NCBI RefSeq assembly: GCF_018861755.1
Contig: NZ_JAHLEF010000001.1
Span: 460,773-524,772 of the forward strand
Direction of reading: 5' to 3'
DNA from: Clostridium sp. CF012
GTDB lineage: Bacteria; Bacillota; Clostridia; Clostridiales; Clostridiaceae
Length of the DNA stretch: 64,000 nucleotides
This document shows positions 26,695 through 36,185 of this stretch, one piece after another. The position numbers and the translations under genes were made by a program. Position 1 is the stretch's first letter, and every line of letters starts with the position of its first letter. The notes beneath the pieces were generated by a model. That model saw nothing but the letters and a program-made list of their open reading frames with translations, was not told the origin of the DNA and ran no database searches.

Positions 26695-27510
26695 CTACAT
26701 AGTTTTATATGGATCCTGTGATATTCGAGAAATTATAACCTCATTATCATATCCATTTTCTATCAATTGTTTTTTAAGTTTTTCTCCAAATATTTTGAGC
26801 GGTGTCCACTCTGTTGCAAAATGTCCAGCATCAATTAACGCTATATGCTCTTCTTTTAAATCATTAACGCGGTGATATTTAGTATCCCCTGTAATAATAC
26901 AATCTGCACCTAATTCCACACTTTCATAAAAAAAATCTTCTCCACTGCCATTTATAATAGCAATAGTTTTTATTAAATCATTATTATCCCCTACATATCT
27001 TATTGATTCTGTGTTAAATGTTTTTTTTACATTTTCACATAATTCCCCCAGCATAATAGGCTCATCCAAGCACACTAATCTTCCAATACCAGAATCACCT
27101 TCCAGGGAATTAGAGTTTTTTGATGGTTCAATGATCTTATAATTATTAAATCCTAATATCTCAGTAGCTATATCATTTAAACCGCCGAATGCAGAATCTA
27201 AATTTGTATGACTAGCATAGACATTTATACCATTCAAAATCAGCTCAATAATTTTTCTACCTACTAAGGTATCACGGGTTATAGTTTTAGGTTTGATGAA
27301 AAGAAGTGGATGATGAGTTAATATAAAATTGCATCCGTTATCTACAGCTTCTGAAATTACATCCATTGTGCAATCTAATGCGATTAAAATTTTTGTAACT
27401 TTTGCATCACTGTCCCCAACCATTAGTCCAACATTATCATAATCCTCTTTTAGTATAGCGGGTGCATACACTTCCATAATAGCTTCAATAGTTCTTACTT
27501 TTAAAAACAT
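26695..27510 (-). CDS. Nif3-like dinuclear metal protein (YqfO type)
   Basis: 271 residues; the shorter form without the large CutA-like insert of Bacillus YqfO. LKEDYDNVGLMVGD near 22, FILTHHPLLFIKP near 63 with metal-binding histidines, ASHTNLDSAFGGLND near 98, and GHFATEWTPLK near 237 form the metal site of the GTP cyclohydrolase I type 2/Nif3 family. The cellular function is unresolved. It overlaps trmK by 10 bases, and this pair next to rpoD-dnaG is conserved in Firmicutes. Confidence 0.92.
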   Translation of the reverse strand: MFLKVRTIEAIMEVYAPAILKEDYDNVGLMVGDSDAKVTKILIALDCTMDVISEAVDNGCNFILTHHPLLFIKPKTITRDTLVGRKIIELILNGINVYASHTNLDSAFGGLNDIATEILGFNNYKIIEPSKNSNSLEGDSGIGRLVCLDEPIMLGELCENVKKTFNTESIRYVGDNNDLIKTIAIINGSGEDFFYESVELGADCIITGDTKYHRVNDLKEEHIALIDAGHFATEWTPLKIFGEKLKKQLIENGYDNEVIISRISQDPYKTM

Positions 27511-28190
27511 TTTAAAAACCCCTTAAGTTCTTGTGTAACATGATATAGTTGTGCCTTCCTATTTTTAGATAAAATTGTATCATCATTTAAACTATCATAT
27601 ACTTTTAAATATTTCAGTAATTTAAACTCTATAAAGCACTGCATAACTTCACTTTTTTTATCTAATAATAATTTACTTATCTCATAATATATACTGTCAA
27701 GTATTATAGGTTTATTATTATACTTCACCTTAATAATTTCATAATACTTGCCATCATCATTGCAAATTTCTTCATCAAGGATATTATATCCTGTGATATA
27801 CAAATACTCTCTCAAAACCTCAGCATTTTGAACTGGCTGAAGTATCATATATTTAAATTGTTTAACTACATCTAAATCTGCTTCTAAGATATCTCTTATT
27901 AAATTACCACCCATTCCTGCAATAATAGCTATTTGGGCCTCTCCCTTACTGACTGTAGATAAACCACTTCCAAGTCTACAACTAATTTGTGCGGATGCAT
28001 TATTGTGAATAATATTATTTCTGGCCTTCTCAACTGGTCCCTTATTTATGTCAGAAGCAATGGCACTTTTTATTACACCATTTTTCACTAAATAGATAGG
28101 AACATAGCCATGATCTGTTCCTACATCAATTACACTGTCACATTCTTCTATCATACTTACAATTGCTTTTAATCTTATACTAAGCTCCAT
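27501..28190 (-). CDS. trmK: tRNA (adenine22-N1)-methyltransferase
   Basis: Methylates A22 of tRNA with SAM. 229 residues from MELSIRLKAIV; an ATG three codons upstream sits on top of the AAGG site, so this one is preferred. VIDVGTDHGYVPIYLVKN near 19-36 is the SAM loop, followed by ASDINKGPVEKARNNI and AIIAGMGGNLIRDIL, all diagnostic of TrmK. The C-terminal third is a helical coiled-coil, as usual. Confidence 0.93.
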   Translation of the reverse strand: MELSIRLKAIVSMIEECDSVIDVGTDHGYVPIYLVKNGVIKSAIASDINKGPVEKARNNIIHNNASAQISCRLGSGLSTVSKGEAQIAIIAGMGGNLIRDILEADLDVVKQFKYMILQPVQNAEVLREYLYITGYNILDEEICNDDGKYYEIIKVKYNNKPIILDSIYYEISKLLLDKKSEVMQCFIEFKLLKYLKVYDSLNDDTILSKNRKAQLYHVTQELKGFLKCF

Positions 28191-28201
28191 ATTTTTCATC
28201 C

Positions 28202-29089
28202 TTATCTAAAGTTAATTAATATCTTAAACTGAATAATTAAAAATATCATGGCCACAATTAGTGACAAATATATAAATTTATATGCTGATTTCCTATCATA
28301 TTTCGCACTAAAATAGCCTGCATAGTACATACAAAATAGCAATGCCATATTTAACACCCCGTAAATCATCTGGGTAAATGCAAATTGCTTTCCCGTTCCC
28401 ATTTTTATTGGGTTGAAATTCGCATCAAAGTTTAAAGGCATGCTGTTGGGTATCATATTTTTTAAATATAATATAAATGGATTCAAGGTTAAAATTAGCG
28501 TTATTATACTAACTATCATTAAAGGTAAAATAAAATGCTTGTCTTTATGAAGGTTATAGCTATTATTCACTTTATATTTCCACTCTACTTTATTCACATT
28601 GTGATATGCCAGTGCTTCTTCGAATTTTTCATAATCTACAGGAGATACTGCATAATTCATATGTTGGGTTTTTAGATAAAATATTTTTTCGTTATTTGTG
28701 ACAAACAATCTAGATATCCCAATTTTATCAATGACAAATCTCCCCATAGCAAAGTTACTTGCTGCTATGCCATTAAGCTTAATCCCTTTAATTGTACCAC
28801 TTGACATAGTATATCCTTCAATCTGATCTAAAGGTAGAATCACTTTTTTAAATGATCCAATAGCATAAATACCAAGATTTTCGTCATCAATAGTGCATTT
28901 AAGTGATGAGTAAAGCAACATGTAGTATATTTGATATATATTACAAGACACTAATATAATCTTTAACAGGCTAGCTACAATGTATGAATTGGTAAATCTT
29001 AGTAATATCAAAATTAATATATTATACAGCGCAGTCATGAGCAACATAGACCCGAGGCCACGTCCCCCTTTAGATATATAACTATCCAT
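28202..29089 (-). CDS. Membrane protein with bacterial PH-like domain
   Basis: 295 residues. Two membrane helices near 15-60, then a strand-rich domain (YAIGSFKKVILPLDQIEGYT, then GTIKGIKLNGIAAS and FYLKT) with the pattern of the bacterial pleckstrin-homology (bPH_5) group; two or three more helices follow near 185-290. Function is unknown. Starts ATG with AAGGTGA. It lies directly upstream of trmK (stop and start 12 bases apart) and probably shares its transcript. Confidence 0.65.
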   Translation of the reverse strand: MDSYISKGGRGLGSMLLMTALYNILILILLRFTNSYIVASLLKIILVSCNIYQIYYMLLYSSLKCTIDDENLGIYAIGSFKKVILPLDQIEGYTMSSGTIKGIKLNGIAASNFAMGRFVIDKIGISRLFVTNNEKIFYLKTQHMNYAVSPVDYEKFEEALAYHNVNKVEWKYKVNNSYNLHKDKHFILPLMIVSIITLILTLNPFILYLKNMIPNSMPLNFDANFNPIKMGTGKQFAFTQMIYGVLNMALLFCMYYAGYFSAKYDRKSAYKFIYLSLIVAMIFLIIQFKILINFR

Positions 29090-29164
29090 TAAATCACCTT
29101 CTCAAGGTTATTATATCATATTTAAATCCACCTTGTAAATATTTTTCCATAATTTTACACCAAG

Positions 29165-29191
29165 AAAAAAAACACCTTAAATAAGGTGTTT
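29165..29191 (-). terminator. Terminator of the dnaG-rpoD unit
   Basis: AAACACCTTA and TAAGGTGTTT form a stem next to the rpoD stop codon, with eight T residues after it on the minus strand. The stop codon lies in the stem's first base. Confidence 0.9.
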
Positions 29192-30287
29192 AATCTAAAT
29201 AATCCTTTAATTTTTTACTTCTACTTGGATGTCTTAATTTACGCAGTGCTTTGGCTTCGATCTGCCTTATTCTCTCACGAGTTACATTAAATTCCTTGCC
29301 AACTTCCTCAAGGGTTCTTGCGCGGCCATCATCTAGTCCAAATCTTAATCTTAAAACTTTTTCTTCTCTAGGAGTCAAGGTATCTAAAACGTTGATTAAT
29401 TGCTCTTTTAACATTGTAAAGGCTGCAGCTTCTGCTGGTGCTAGTGCATCATCATCTGGAATAAAATCGCCTAAATGACTATCTTCTTCTTCACCTATAG
29501 GAGTCTCAAGAGATACTGGTTCTTGTGCAATTTTCATTATTTCTCTAACCTTTGCTACAGGCATTTCCATTTTTTCAGCAACTTCATCTGGCTGAGGCTC
29601 ACGTCCAAGTTCTTGTAGGAGTTGCCTCGAAACTCTAATAAGCTTATTTATAGTTTCAACCATATGCACGGGTATCCTTATTGTTCTTGCTTGATCCGCT
29701 ATCGCGCGAGTTATTGCTTGCCTAATCCACCAAGTAGCATAAGTACTAAATTTAAACCCTTTTCTATAGTCATATTTTTCTACAGCCTTTATTAGCCCTA
29801 AATTACCTTCTTGAATAAGATCTAGGAATAACATTCCACGACCAACATATCTCTTAGCTATACTAACCACTAGTCTCAAATTAGCCTCTGCGAGTCTTTT
29901 CTTAGCAACCAGATCGCCTTCTTCATTTCTTTTAGCAAGTTCTATTTCCTCAGCTGATGATAATAATGAAACTTTTCCAATTTCTTTTAAGTACATTCTA
30001 ACAGGGTCATCTATAGATATACCCTCTGGTATACTAACATCAAGTTCTTCAGTTTCTGGTTCAGTTTCAGCTAGAGCACTAGTGCTAGGTGCCACTTCGT
30101 TCATATCCCCAACAACATCAATTTCCATTGATTCTAAAACTTCATAAACCTTTTCTATTTGTTCTGGACTTAGATCTATTTCATAAAGTTCATCCATTAC
30201 TTCTTTATAAGTTAAGGATCCTTTTTTCTTACCTTTTTCAATAAGTTTGTTGACTAAAATCATTTTTGAGCCTTTATCCTTCATCAT
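29190..30287 (-). CDS. rpoD: RNA polymerase primary sigma factor (sigma-A)
   Basis: 365 residues. Region 1.1 ([14 protein letters not shown]) at 23-60, an acidic linker, region 1.2-2 ([16 protein letters not shown] near 97; [36 protein letters not shown] near 168-187), region 3, and region 4.2 ([20 protein letters not shown]) ending [12 protein letters not shown]. Intact housekeeping sigma factor. Two adjacent ATGs follow GGAGG; the second (30284) has the better 7-base spacing. Follows dnaG by 19 bases. Confidence 0.98.
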   Translation of the reverse strand: MMKDKGSKMILVNKLIEKGKKKGSLTYKEVMDELYEIDLSPEQIEKVYEVLESMEIDVVGDMNEVAPSTSALAETEPETEELDVSIPEGISIDDPVRMYLKEIGKVSLLSSAEEIELAKRNEEGDLVAKKRLAEANLRLVVSIAKRYVGRGMLFLDLIQEGNLGLIKAVEKYDYRKGFKFSTYATWWIRQAITRAIADQARTIRIPVHMVETINKLIRVSRQLLQELGREPQPDEVAEKMEMPVAKVREIMKIAQEPVSLETPIGEEEDSHLGDFIPDDDALAPAEAAAFTMLKEQLINVLDTLTPREEKVLRLRFGLDDGRARTLEEVGKEFNVTRERIRQIEAKALRKLRHPSRSKKLKDYLD

Positions 30288-30306
30288 ATTACCTCCTTCC
30301 TAAATT

Positions 30307-32076
30307 CTATAATTGTTTTATATCTTTTTGCACTTCTATAAGTTTTTGAGCGAGTTTTATAGATTCTTCTAGCAAGCCTTTTGATTCATATTTTTTGATT
30401 TTATTCATAATTTCTTTTTTCGACTCCTCTAACTTGAATTTTTTAAGTTGTTTTATGCAGTCAACAATAAGTTTTTTATGATGCTCTTCATCGTACCCAA
30501 ACTCAATTTCCATAGTATTTATCCATTCTTTTGTACATTCTATATCAGTACATTTAAACTCTATATTTTTAATTTTTTCATCTTTTGCTAAATTTTTATA
30601 TTCAACAATTAATTTATATATAATTTTATGACTTTCAAGTATTAACTGATCTATGGACATTATTTCTGTAATATAATCACAATTTTCTTCGCTTATAAAC
30701 ATAAACTTCAATAAATTTCTTTCAGCCTTAATATAAGCTGGCTCTAAATATAATTTTTGTCCAAAATCCTGTTGTATATTCATTTTTTGAGTTTTTTTTG
30801 AATTTTTGTTAATTTCTTCTCTTAATAAGTCATATATTGCTTGTTCTTTGATGCCTGTTTGTTCAGAAATCTTTTTTATATGAACATCTTTTTCAACAGG
30901 ATCTAAATCTACAATGATTTCAGTAACCTTTTTTACATACTGTATTAGCATTTCACTATTTGAAAAATTTATTCCGTCACTTGCTCTTTTAATCCTATAA
31001 TCTATTATAGGGAGAGCATCATCCACCAATTTCTGAAAAGCTTGCTGTCCATTGTTTTTTATATATTCATCAGGATCTTTCTCCTTTGGCACTATTAACA
31101 CTCTCAAATCAAAGCCTTCATTTCTTAATGTCTCAAGTCCTCTTAATGTTGCTGCTTGACCTGCAAAATCAGCATCATATGAAATAATGACTTTGTCGAC
31201 ATATTTTTTCAATAATTTTGCTTGGTTAATAGTAAGTGCTGTACCAAGGGAAGCAACAACATTTGAAAAACCATATTGATGAAGTGAAATACAATCCATA
31301 TATCCCTCTACAATTATTATTGTTCGAGATTTATTATTTTTGATTACAAAATTCAATCCATAAAGATGATATCCTTTATAAAATAAAGGAGTCTCAGGCG
31401 AATTTAAATACTTGGGTTTTGAATCATCTAAAACCCTTCCTCCAAATCCGATTACCTTACCCTTATAATCAAACACAGGAAACATTATTCTATTTCTAAA
31501 CCTATCATAATATGAACCTTTAGGACTTTTAATAATTAATCCTATATTAAGTAAGTCGAGTTCTGAGTACCCTTTCTTTTTTAGGTATAATAACAAGCCA
31601 TCCCATTTATCAAAGGAAAACCCTAAACCAAATTTCTTCATAGTAGTTTGAGAGATTCCTCGGTTTACGAAATATGCTTCAGCTTTCTTATCCTTTCTTA
31701 AATTGTCATAAAAATACCTAGCGGCTTCTACATTAATATTGTACATTTTATTATACATGTCCTTTTGTACATTGTTTTCGTCATTCCCTATTTCTATACT
31801 AATGTTTGCTCTTTCAGCAAGGAGCCTTGCAGCATCAGGAAAAGTTACATTCCTATCCTTCATAATATAACTAATTACATTCCCAGCTTCACCACACCCA
31901 AAACATTTATAAATTTGTTTGTCTTGTGACACAGTAAAAGAAGGACTCTTCTCATTATGAAAAGGACAAAGCCCAATGTAATTTCTTCCAGTTCTTTTAA
32001 GTTTAACACTTTCAGATATTACATCCACAATATCATTTTGTTCCTTTATTTTTCGGATGACATCTTCAGCAATCAA
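30307..32076 (-). CDS. dnaG: DNA primase
   Basis: 589 residues; makes RNA primers at the replication fork. Zinc finger C37-x2-H40...C58-x2-C61 (LCPFHNEKSPSF, KCFGCG), the TOPRIM domain with VEGYMDCISLHQYGFSNVVA near 255-275 and ISYDADFAGQAA near 297, and a diverged helicase-binding C-terminus. It begins at TTG 10 bases after AAGGTGG, an uncommon start. dnaG-rpoD is the macromolecular synthesis operon core; rpsU lies separately in this window. Confidence 0.97.
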   Translation of the reverse strand: MIAEDVIRKIKEQNDIVDVISESVKLKRTGRNYIGLCPFHNEKSPSFTVSQDKQIYKCFGCGEAGNVISYIMKDRNVTFPDAARLLAERANISIEIGNDENNVQKDMYNKMYNINVEAARYFYDNLRKDKKAEAYFVNRGISQTTMKKFGLGFSFDKWDGLLLYLKKKGYSELDLLNIGLIIKSPKGSYYDRFRNRIMFPVFDYKGKVIGFGGRVLDDSKPKYLNSPETPLFYKGYHLYGLNFVIKNNKSRTIIIVEGYMDCISLHQYGFSNVVASLGTALTINQAKLLKKYVDKVIISYDADFAGQAATLRGLETLRNEGFDLRVLIVPKEKDPDEYIKNNGQQAFQKLVDDALPIIDYRIKRASDGINFSNSEMLIQYVKKVTEIIVDLDPVEKDVHIKKISEQTGIKEQAIYDLLREEINKNSKKTQKMNIQQDFGQKLYLEPAYIKAERNLLKFMFISEENCDYITEIMSIDQLILESHKIIYKLIVEYKNLAKDEKIKNIEFKCTDIECTKEWINTMEIEFGYDEEHHKKLIVDCIKQLKKFKLEESKKEIMNKIKKYESKGLLEESIKLAQKLIEVQKDIKQL

Positions 32077-32137
32077 TAATTTACTACCACCTTACTTATA
32101 TAAATTCACAACATATTCTAATTCGACAAAAAAGTAT

Positions 32138-32167
32138 ATTATCCTTCTTTAAATCCACTTTTTTCAA
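32138..32167 (-). promoter_or_regulatory. Candidate dnaG-rpoD promoter
   Basis: TTGAAA and GATAAT with an 18-base spacer on the minus strand, about 60 bases before dnaG. The rest of 32077-32304 is AT-rich with no gene. Confidence 0.45.
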
Positions 32168-32304
32168 TAATAATTTTGCTTGCATATTATATATTCTTTA
32201 TAGATTACAAATTTCCTTCAATATTTTTATTTTTTTATTTTTTTCTTTATAAATTCAGAATAGTTTATTCTTTTTGGGAATATTTACTGATTAATTCTAA
32301 TATT

Positions 32305-33333
32305 TTAATAAATAACAACTTTAGGAAGGTATAAATTATTAAAAAGCATTAAACAATAATCATCACTCATACCTGAAATATAATCTGCTACTCCTATATC
32401 TAATCCTTCCTCCTGGACTATGCACTTGTAAAAGTCTGGCATTGCCTGTGGGTTGTTATAATAATATGTAAATACCTGCGTTACAACGAATTGAGCCTTT
32501 TGCCTTTCTTCTTTTAATATTTCACCTTTGTATATATTTTCAAACATAAAATTTCTTAAACCACTCAATGCACCTCCTACGGTTTCACTAAGTGATACTT
32601 CTATCTTATCCCTATCTAAGTTATTTAATGTATTATAAATACAATCTTTAACTAAAGTATCTATTCGCTTCCCATGGTTTATGCCTAATACTTCTATGGC
32701 ATCTACTGGTAACATAGATTCTTCTAATAGTCCAGCTCTTATGGAATCATCTATATCGTGATTTACATATGCGATTTTGTCACTATATCTAACAACCTGA
32801 CCTTCTAGTGTTTGAGCCTTTCCTATTTTTCTAGAAAAACCACTATGATTTACAATCCCATCTAGTACTTCCTCGCTTAAATTAAGCCCGAAACCTGATT
32901 TTTCAATTTTTGTTAAGACTCTAATGCTATTTTCGTTATGTCTAAATCCGCCTTGCAATATATCATTAAGTACCTCTTCCCCATTATGAGCAAAGGGTAC
33001 ATGCCCTATATCATGCCCTAGCGCTATAGCTTCTATTAGATCTTCATTTAAACCTATACCCTTTCCTATTGTTTTAGCTATTTGTGCAACTTCTAGGGTA
33101 TGTGTAAGTCTTGTTCTATAGTGATCACTACTAGCCTTTATATATACTTGAGTTTTGTGCTGCAATCTTCTAAAGGATTTACTATGAATTATCCTATCTC
33201 TATCTACCATATAGCAGGTTCTTACATCATCTAGCTCTTCTGATATTTTTCTTCCCTTTGAGTTTATGGACAAGGCTCCATAGGAAATAATGCTATTACC
33301 TTCATTAGTTTCTATTCTTTGACGAATGTTCAT
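32305..33333 (-). CDS. dGTPase-like HD-domain triphosphohydrolase
   Basis: 342 residues from MNIRQRIETNEG, with AGGAGGGAA 4 bases upstream; a longer in-frame start has no site. The HD signature is present: SFRRLQHKTQVY near 48, RTRLTHTLEVAQIAKTIG near 70, ALGHDIGHVPFAHNGE near 98, and YVNHDIDDSIRAGLL near 190. The family hydrolyses dNTPs to deoxynucleosides and triphosphate. It is more like the DNTPase-like group of Firmicutes than E. coli Dgt; exact substrate unknown. Confidence 0.9.
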   Translation of the reverse strand: MNIRQRIETNEGNSIISYGALSINSKGRKISEELDDVRTCYMVDRDRIIHSKSFRRLQHKTQVYIKASSDHYRTRLTHTLEVAQIAKTIGKGIGLNEDLIEAIALGHDIGHVPFAHNGEEVLNDILQGGFRHNENSIRVLTKIEKSGFGLNLSEEVLDGIVNHSGFSRKIGKAQTLEGQVVRYSDKIAYVNHDIDDSIRAGLLEESMLPVDAIEVLGINHGKRIDTLVKDCIYNTLNNLDRDKIEVSLSETVGGALSGLRNFMFENIYKGEILKEERQKAQFVVTQVFTYYYNNPQAMPDFYKCIVQEEGLDIGVADYISGMSDDYCLMLFNNLYLPKVVIY

Positions 33334-33550
33334 AAATTCCCTCCTGATGTTCGCTGTGGCACAAAACAATTATTAATTGTTTTGCCTCCTGAATTTAAAA
33401 CTATTTCTACAATTATATATGTTATTTTTTTTATATGTCTTATCTTAGTATTCTACAAATTAAATTAATTTCCCTTTTTTAATATTAAACGTATAATATT
33501 TATATTTTATTAATATTCTAATAATGTAATAATTTTTTAGGAGTGATACT

Positions 33551-34618
33551 ATGCCCTCCACGGCTAAAAAAATAAATAACATAGACTTATTATCCGAAGA
33601 AAATGTAAAAAAATGCATTCTACCTCAATATAATTTAACTAATGCTGATATATCGCAAATTAAATTTAAAGATACTGATAAACAAAGAGCTGTATATAAA
33701 GTACAATACTTCGATGAATGCTATTGTTTAAAGAAAGTTTATTACTCTGTAAAGGATTTATTATTTGTGTATTCAGCCATAGAATGGTTATATAGAAATA
33801 ATATCCATGTACCCCGAATCCTTAAAACAAATACCAATAGCAGATTTATAAACTATAATAATATGTTATTCATACTTACCCCCTGGGTTGATGGCATTAA
33901 ATGTGACTACGATAATATAGATCATATACTAGCATGTAGTACCAATCTTGCGAATATGCATAAAGTGAGTATTAACTTTACACCTATTTCTGGTAGCAAC
34001 ATAAAGGAAGGCTATAGCACTTTGGGCACTTCAATATATAAGCACTATGAAAGCCTTCTTAAGTTTTCTAATTTAGCTTATAAATATGATGATACTTTTT
34101 CGAGGCTTTATCTTGAACATTTCGATTCCAGTATTAAGCTGGCTCAGTGCTCTACACAGATTGCTTATGGTATGAACCAGGCTAATCTTACAAAGTCATT
34201 GTGTCATCTTGACTATGTTAATAAAAATATTATATTTGATAATAATAATGAAATCTGGGTAATTGATTTTGATAAATGTAGAAATGATTATTGTGCCCAT
34301 GACATCTCCTATTGTTTAAGGCGACTTCTAAAAAGAGACAGCACAAAATGGGATTTAGAGCTAGCAATTAGCTTTTTAGAATTATATGATAAAATTTTTT
34401 CTTTAACTTTGGATGATTATAAATATATTCTTGTTTATTTAGCCTTTCCTCAAAGGTATTGGAAAATATCAAGAGATTATTATGGCAATATCAGTAAATG
34501 CAATAAAAAAGCCTTCTTAAATCTACTAAATAGTTCAACTAACAAAAATGAATATCAATTAGATTTTGCTTTCAAATTTAAATCTTATATTGAAAATAAA
34601 TTTAAAACAATTTTATAA
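33551..34618 (+). CDS. CotS-type spore coat kinase-like protein
   Basis: 355 residues on the plus strand, ATG after AGGAGTG. It belongs to the CotS/YsxE/YutH group of kinase-fold (APH-like) spore coat proteins: AVYKVQYFDECYCLKKVYYS near 43-62 is the nucleotide-binding strand with its lysine, HLDYVNKNIIFDNN near 220 the catalytic loop (H-x-D...N), and WVIDFDKC near 236 the metal loop. These residues are intact, so activity is possible. A forespore- or mother-cell-specific promoter is expected, but I could not assign one. Confidence 0.85.
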   Translation: MPSTAKKINNIDLLSEENVKKCILPQYNLTNADISQIKFKDTDKQRAVYKVQYFDECYCLKKVYYSVKDLLFVYSAIEWLYRNNIHVPRILKTNTNSRFINYNNMLFILTPWVDGIKCDYDNIDHILACSTNLANMHKVSINFTPISGSNIKEGYSTLGTSIYKHYESLLKFSNLAYKYDDTFSRLYLEHFDSSIKLAQCSTQIAYGMNQANLTKSLCHLDYVNKNIIFDNNNEIWVIDFDKCRNDYCAHDISYCLRRLLKRDSTKWDLELAISFLELYDKIFSLTLDDYKYILVYLAFPQRYWKISRDYYGNISKCNKKAFLNLLNSSTNKNEYQLDFAFKFKSYIENKFKTIL

Positions 34619-34631
34619 TTTATCCACAATT

Positions 34632-34664
34632 AAAAAGCCACTGCAAAGCAGCGGCTTTTTTTTG
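34632..34664 (+). terminator. cotS-type gene terminator
   Basis: AAAAAGCCACTGC and GCAGCGGCTTTTTTTT, an 11-bp stem with AAA loop and T8, 13 bases after the stop. Confidence 0.92.
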
Positions 34665-34695
34665 ATTAATCTATTGTCTACACTTTTGTAAAATA

Positions 34696-34782
34696 CTATT
34701 TTTTCCTTGGATTATTTACTTCAGCTTGTGCAGCTGCTATCCTAAAAGACCAACCACTATATTTTACTATTATGGAACACTT
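34696..34782 (-). pseudogene. ppdK 3'-end copy A (short remnant)
   Basis: On the minus strand the frame reads IAAAQAEVNNPRKK then stop, the exact C-terminus of the ppdK product in this window (AAAQAEVNNPRKK). Upstream of this the sequence leaves ppdK and instead encodes CSIIVKYSGWSF, which is shared with copy B. About 45 bases match ppdK and the next 40 match copy B. No start, no intact gene. Confidence 0.75.
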
Positions 34783-34815
34783 TTTATAAGCATTAAATAT
34801 TAGTCATCAATTATG

Positions 34816-35217
34816 CTAAAAATCTATCTTCTTAGACGGTTGACCTGAAAAATCCGAAATCATTGCAACACCATGTTCAATATAAAACACCTTAAACAGA
34901 GGATTATCTGCCGACTTATACCCTTTCTTTATAGGCTCATATACATTCATTACTTTTTCCTTCACAGCAACATCCTCACAAAATTTTATCTCTCCTCTAA
35001 CTCTTACTGTGACCATTTCCTTTGATGTAGCTGAATATTCTATATAAGGTAATTCAAGCAATTGCCTGTAGACATCTTTCTTACTGCTTGTACAGAAATA
35101 AATCTTCCCGACTTCCTCCAATATGAACCCAAAAGGTCTTACTCTGGGCTTTCCATTATCTACAGTTGCAAGGAACCCATTTACATTTTCTTTTAAAAGT
35201 TTTAATACTTCTTCCAT
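34816..35217 (-). CDS. Pyridoxamine 5'-phosphate oxidase-like (FMN-binding split barrel) protein
   Basis: 133 residues from MEEVLKLLKENVNGFLATVD; I trimmed 32 codons because GAGGTGA precedes this ATG and the longer start lacks a site. GFLATVDNGKPRVRPFGFIL near 13-32, YFCTSSKKDVYRQL near 42-55 and a final FYIEHGVAMISDFSG fit small FMN- or F420-binding split-barrel proteins often controlled by HxlR regulators. Substrate unknown. Divergent from the hxlR-type gene across a long palindrome. Confidence 0.82.
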   Translation of the reverse strand: MEEVLKLLKENVNGFLATVDNGKPRVRPFGFILEEVGKIYFCTSSKKDVYRQLLELPYIEYSATSKEMVTVRVRGEIKFCEDVAVKEKVMNVYEPIKKGYKSADNPLFKVFYIEHGVAMISDFSGQPSKKIDF

Positions 35218-35290
35218 TTTATTCACCTCGTTGTTTTTTTTGTTTTTTACAAGTATAATAATAAAACAACATGCTGCGTATAACAAGTAC

Positions 35291-35323
35291 GCACATTTAT
35301 ATGACATAGTCATATAAATGTGC
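35291..35323. promoter_or_regulatory. 33-bp dyad, candidate HxlR operator
   Basis: GCACATTTATATGAC, three bases (ATA), then the exact complement GTCATATAAATGTGC. It fills the gap between the divergent PNPOx-like and hxlR-type starts, so a dimer bound here could control both. Confidence 0.8.
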
Positions 35324-35347
35324 CTAATATGAAAGGATGATATTTAT

Positions 35348-35776
35348 TTGGATAATAATTCTAATCTTTGCCCAGTAACAGCAACACAAAATATACTTAT
35401 GGGAAAATGGAAATTATCAATTTTATGGACTCTTCATAAAAAGACAAGACGCTTTAATGAACTTCAAAAACTTATGCCATCAATTTCACACGGTGTAATG
35501 ACCCGGCAGTTACGCGAACTCGAAAAGGATAACCTTATTAGTAGGGAGGTCTACAGCCAAGTCCCTCCAAAAGTTGAATATTCTTTAACAAATATCGGTA
35601 TAAGTTTTATTCAAGTAATGACCCAAATTATGGAGTGGGGTGTAGGTTATATTAAAGAGACATCTAGTTGTAATTTAGATATATGCATTGCTAATGAATT
35701 TCCATGTAGTAAATGCCATGAAATGCTTAAACCAGATACTTTTTCTAAAGCAGAAATATCTTCTAAACGTGTATAA
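35348..35776 (+). CDS. HxlR-family transcriptional regulator
   Basis: 142 residues, starting at TTG after AAAGGATGA. The winged helix runs from C8 (LCPVTATQNILMGKWKLSIL) through RFNELQKLMPSISHGVMTRQ and LRELEKDNLISREVYSQVPP to VEYSLTNIG near 95, the standard HxlR layout with a cysteine near the N-terminus. The tail has four more cysteines (CNLDIC, CSKC), possibly a metal or redox sensor. Probably represses itself and the divergent PNPOx-like gene. Confidence 0.9.
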   Translation: MDNNSNLCPVTATQNILMGKWKLSILWTLHKKTRRFNELQKLMPSISHGVMTRQLRELEKDNLISREVYSQVPPKVEYSLTNIGISFIQVMTQIMEWGVGYIKETSSCNLDICIANEFPCSKCHEMLKPDTFSKAEISSKRV

Positions 35777-35866
35777 TTAATCATTTCATTCAATCAATTG
35801 CTTCCTGGATTTCTATCATGAAATATTTTATCTACATTTGAACTGTTTTTCAAAATACATATTTTC

Positions 35867-36073
35867 AATAAAAATAGGGCATTGCACTTAAAATCAATAA
35901 TGATTTCAAGTGCAATACCCATGTTCTTTTTATAGTTGTGATAGCCTCAAACACCTATTATATAAGGCTTTTCAAGCTATATCTATACTATTTCTTTCTT
36001 GGATTGTTTACTTCAGCTTGTGCTGACGCTACCATAAAAGAGCAACCACTATTTATTACTATTATGGAACACT
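35867..36073 (-). pseudogene. ppdK 3'-end copy B with its terminator
   Basis: 35867-35945 repeats the ppdK terminator block found at 37950-38030 (AATAAAAATAGGGCATTG and GATAGCCTCAAAC in both). 35988-36032 encodes ASAQAEVNNPRKK and a stop on the minus strand, matching the ppdK C-terminus. Beyond that, CSIIVINSGCSF is shared with copy A, not with ppdK. The hairpin at 35876-35920 keeps 12 paired bases and may still end the hxlR-type transcript. Confidence 0.78.
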
Positions 36074-36185
36074 TAGTTTTTGTAATACGTACTATTATTA
36101 TCTTTAACTTCTTTATCAATTAATATTTCTTTAATACCTTTTCAGTAGAAATTATATATTAACCATTGTCATTTGCGCAAATACA

